A stretch of 64,000 nucleotides of DNA from contig JALIZF010001691.1 in assembly GCA_029948255.1 (NCBI GenBank), positions 1-64,000 of the forward strand, given 5' to 3'. A program made the position numbers and the translations under genes. The DNA is from Telmatactis stephensoni (taxonomy: Eukaryota; Cnidaria; Anthozoa; Actiniaria; Isophelliidae). Positions 60,576 through 64,000 of the stretch are shown one piece after another; the first letter of the stretch is position 1; each line of letters opens with the position of its first letter. Below the pieces are notes generated by a model. The model searched no databases. It was given only the letters and a program-made list of their open reading frames with translations, and had not been told where the DNA came from.

Positions 60576-60735
60576 ACTCCTCTCCCCTCCCCCCCCCCCC
60601 TCCTTAGAAGGTGTGGTTAGTATGAGACACACTCGAAGATTAGACAGCAGAGCGGAGACAACGTGTTAGCAGCAGCAGCAGCAGCAGCAGCAGAAGAAGA
60701 AGAAGAAGAAGAAGAAGAAGAAGAAGAAGAAGGAG
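60576..60735. repeat. Poly-C and (AGC)n(AAG)n microsatellites
   Basis: A run of 12 C near 60590, then AGC x 8 and AAG x 14 at 60668-60731. Confidence 0.95.
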
Positions 60736-61555
60736 AACAAAAGAACTACGTATTTGATTTCGTATTGTAATGATTTTTTAAAAACAAATGTTTTTGTAAT
60801 TAAGAATATTCTCATTAAATTTTAAAACGGTTCAAGCGTATTTCGCGTTCAGTTCGAAATATTTAGCTCAAGATCAATTCTGATATTAATTCTTCGCCGA
60901 GTTAAGAATGATGTGGTTAATCTAAAAAAAGCTGACATCAACTATACGTGAACAATATGGCGTCGATCGAGACGATTAGTTCCACATTTAACAGCTTATC
61001 CTCTTCCCTACACACATTCCCTCCCTCGTGTTCATTGTCTTGTACTTTACTTTTAATTTTTATTCAGCCTACACCGTCGATCAGATTGGCTTGTTTAATT
61101 TACATTGTACCAGTAAGTGATGAGCAAGCAAGGTGTATATAGTCTAAATTATGGAAGAGACACGCTTAAAGAATCGAAAAATAACCCATACTATTAAACA
61201 ACCTCTCACGAAATGCAGCGATGTACACGATAATTTCCGTGTAGTTTGGCGACCGAATAGTACTAAATATGAGAAGTACATTATGCTAATGCCACTTATA
61301 AAACACGCGCGCGTATGTATGTGAGAAAAACATGCTGGCAAGTGCCTAACACGAGAAAAGAAATATGAATGTTTCTCTTGTGAGTTTGAGTCACACAATC
61401 AGTCTTTGTTATTTAACAATTTTACACTGGTTTCCATAGAAACCGTGCCTGCTGTAAAATAATTACCAATACACATTTCTAAACAAACGGCACTAATATT
61501 AATAAGACCAAGTACACTAAATCAGCAATATATCATGATCTATAGTTCACAACAA
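60736..61555. other. No recognised gene
   Basis: The short frames 60948-61142 (plus) and 61398-61144 (minus) show no motif or splice context. Confidence 0.4.
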
Positions 61556-61559
61556 CATT

Positions 61560-61576
61560 TATATATTATTATTATA

Positions 61577-61615
<39 letters not shown>

Positions 61616-61616
61616 A
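61560..61616. repeat. (ATT)n microsatellite
   Basis: ATT x 14 after a short ATTATTATATATT lead. Confidence 0.95.
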
Positions 61617-61894
61617 CAATAGTTTTAAATCTGTAAAATTTGTTAATCTCTCAATCAGTTGCCTCGGAGTTTTCTCGACTGAATGTACTTCTTTTTTAGA
61701 CATGATAGATGAGCTAGGATTTGAGAAGAAATATAAACTGTACATAATTAGGAAAATAGTCAACATTGCCATTAGATCAACGTATTTTATCTTTTGTAAA
61801 AAAAACAAAGATTGGGAAAATCCCGAATTGATGAAATTTTAAGTTTCTTTATTATTTCATTTGTTTTGTTTTTTGTTTTTGTTTTTTTTTCGTT

Positions 61895-62003
61895 TTGTTT
61901 AGTTTCATATTAATCGCTTTCATTATAAATGTCAATTTCAAGTAGCCAATTGTAAGTTACCTTTTATAGAGAGATTTACAATGAAAAATGAAAATAAAGT
62001 TTC

Positions 62004-62055
<52 letters not shown>
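61895..62055 (+). mobile_element. LINE 3' tail
   Basis: TTTATAGAGAGATTTACAAT, AATAAAGTTTCC and (ATT)n are typical of CR1-type LINE 3' ends. No coding part is recognisable upstream. Confidence 0.55.
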
Positions 62056-63200
62056 AATAAAGAAAGCATATAAATTATCTAAAGTAAAGAGAAGAATATT
62101 TCCAATTTCCTTATAAAGGTCATAAGAGACTTCGTTTCATTTTGGTGTCGGAAGCTTGTTCTACATCGGCTCCAGAGTAATTTCCAGTACAGAAACACAA
62201 GCGACCGGATTGTATATATAAATAATACGTTCACCATGCTTGTTATTATATCTCCAATATTCTATGTTTTTTAATCAGTGTAAAATATCAAACGGTTTTG
62301 TGACTGTATGTTTCGCGCCCTCACGATGATCTTGATCCAGATCTCTTGCGTGTGCACAAATTAAATGCCTCATTTTGGATTGGATTTCTAAAATGCCCCC
62401 CCCCCCCCCCTCCGTGTCCCCTGTCATAGAGATCCTGTTTACACTTTTAACCGTGAATAAAAGTTGCTTGTCAAACTGACAAACGTGGAAGTAGAATAAT
62501 ATCTAATTGAAAATATAGCGAAGTCCTTACACACTACACGCATTATCTTGATGGACGTTGTGACATATTCGACGTAAAACCAGAGTAAAAAACATTTTAT
62601 GGATATTATCGATCCATAAAAAGGCGTCCTTAGCCTTTCGATTTTGTAGATTAAATATTCTTCATTTGGTATAATGACCCGGAATTGATAAGACAAGTAT
62701 CCTGAAATTGTCCCGGATTATGTATACCGTAATCCTGAGACTAAAATGACTAAGTTTTCTAAAATTGTTAAGTGAAATTGTGCGATGATCACGAATTTCG
62801 GGATGGGGCCGGGGCAAGTGTGATGAAGACTTTTGAAATGTTGATAAATAAATTAACAACAATTATCAGAGACTGATTTTTTGATCAAGTCTTCACGTGG
62901 CAATGCTTATGATCGAGATCAAGTACTCCGTATTCTTGACAACATCAGTGTTATTGTTGGATTTCAACGTGATTCTATTCTCACGTTAAGATCGAATCTC
63001 TATTGATTTTGCTGCGGAGATCTTATTGATAAATATCTTACTAGCTCCAGGAAGTCATTCTGTTTTGTTTTTTAGTCTTCACCTTGAATCTAGAATTTAA
63101 TTTAAAACGTGATATTAGATAGCACGTGTTTGTTAAATATTGGTAGTGTTCTTTTTTTAACTTGACCTAAAGTAAAATTCGAAATATTGTGGAATCTAAG
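62056..63200. other. No recognised gene
   Basis: AT-rich unique sequence with a poly-C tract near 62396. Words of TGATCAAGTATTCT and GAATTGTTGATC type recur here, around 60200-60350 and around 63600-63720, suggesting an old dispersed repeat. Confidence 0.4.
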
Positions 63201-63210
63201 TTTTCAGTTG

Positions 63211-63259
63211 TGTTTGTTTGTTTGTTTGTTTGTTTGTTTGTTTGTTTGTTTGTTTGTTT
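63211..63259. repeat. (GTTT)n microsatellite
   Basis: GTTT x 12. Confidence 0.97.
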
Positions 63260-63267
63260 TTGTTGTT

Positions 63268-63378
63268 GTTTGGCGTTATTACGCCGCAAAAATGTGGAAT
63301 TCACCGCCAAATGAAATTAGAATTTTTACAGTACAATCAGTAAAGAAATTAACGAAAGAAAAACTTTCTTACTAAGAA
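63268..63378 (+). mobile_element. LINE C-terminal fragment
   Basis: The plus frame reads YYAAKMWNSPPNEIR then SVKKLTKEKLSY and a stop, the terminal motif (..AAKLWNSLP..IR..) of CR1/L2-type LINE proteins. Only about 35 codons remain. Confidence 0.65.
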
Positions 63379-64000
63379 TGTTATTACATGTAATTAGTAA
63401 TTAATCCTCAGTTTCTCTGGCTGTCATTGGAATGATTTCTAAATTTAAATTTTAGATTCTAAATTTTTAATATATTCTAAATATTTTGTTTTGCTATAGT
63501 TTTTAATTGTATTATTTTTCATCTTTCAGGTATTTACATTAGTATGCATGTTGTTTTCACCGCGTGAAGGGTTTATACTCAATAATAACTGTTCTAATAT
63601 TCTGGAATTAGCAATTTTTGATTAAAAACTCTAGAATTGTCAATAATCAAGCAGTAACTTGAAAGTGGTAGAATTGTAAGTGGACGAATGAAAGGTCAAA
63701 TTGTTAACGATCAATTGTAGCTCATGGTTTGTTATTCTAGACTCAGCAAATATTTTGAACGTTTGTTAGCTCCTTATCTCGATAATATCTTAGCAAGTCC
63801 TTTAGGAAACGGATGATGCTTGCTTTTCCATCATCCGTTCTTTGTCTGAATGAAGGGAAATGAGGAACGACTGTCAGCACTAATTATTCAAAGTAACAAA
63901 TTTCCATGATTGATTTGGTTTTTAATGCAATATCATTTGACTCAAAACGTGATGCCTGTTGCTCGTGTTTGGTAGGTACTCTTTAATTGTTTTTAGTCTT
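63379..64000. other. No recognised gene
   Basis: AT-rich. A hairpin with stem AACGGATGATG and CATCATCCGTT lies at about 63809-63840. The window ends without a recognisable boundary. Confidence 0.5.

Overview
The window reads as nuclear DNA of an animal, most likely a cnidarian and possibly a stony coral or close anthozoan. It is AT-rich, its genes are split by many GT-AG introns, and it is crowded with 3' ends of non-LTR retrotransposons, a Penelope-like element with a GIY-YIG domain, short foldback/MITE elements and long simple repeats. The species call is inference. No prokaryotic, organellar or viral gene set is visible.

Layout. 1-5150 is a 54-bp satellite, followed by old inverted copies to about 5810. 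5.8-15 kb is transposon-dominated: a 13-bp repeat, an 841-bp-arm inverted repeat carrying a TTAA-flanked MITE in one arm only, a perfect 88-bp palindrome inside a decayed Penelope-like element, a 550-bp AAAAG tract, SINE-like pieces and a LINE interrupted by a second TTAA-flanked MITE. 15.1-23.5 kb holds a minus-strand homocysteine S-methyltransferase gene of which I resolved ten exons in one phase-consistent frame; the last exon was not found. 24-29.6 kb is again repeats and LINE debris, including a 482-bp element with perfect 44-bp terminal inverted repeats and a helicase-like fragment inside. 30.1-39.4 kb is a plus-strand ATGL/PNPLA2-type patatin lipase gene (8 exons, 590 aa) with a TATA box and CCAAT boxes. 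40.4-45.6 kb is a plus-strand, 4-exon, 858-aa gene joining a methyl-CpG-binding-like domain to a Mutator-like (DDE-type) transposase core. Convergent with it at 47.4-48.6 kb is an unrecognised 4-exon, 128-aa gene. 49-64 kb has tandem repeats, foldback elements and one unassigned 134-aa ORF.

The lipase (triacylglycerol release) and the homocysteine methyltransferase (methionine salvage) look like ordinary housekeeping metabolism and show no operational link. The most unusual items are the MBD-transposase fusion, an intronic 48-bp minisatellite that repeats the lipase exon-2 splice donor eight times in frame, and the set of young inverted-repeat structures whose insertions can be read against an empty paralogous site.

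Exon boundaries were set by eye from GT-AG signals, reading phase and family motifs; no alignment or transcript data were available.
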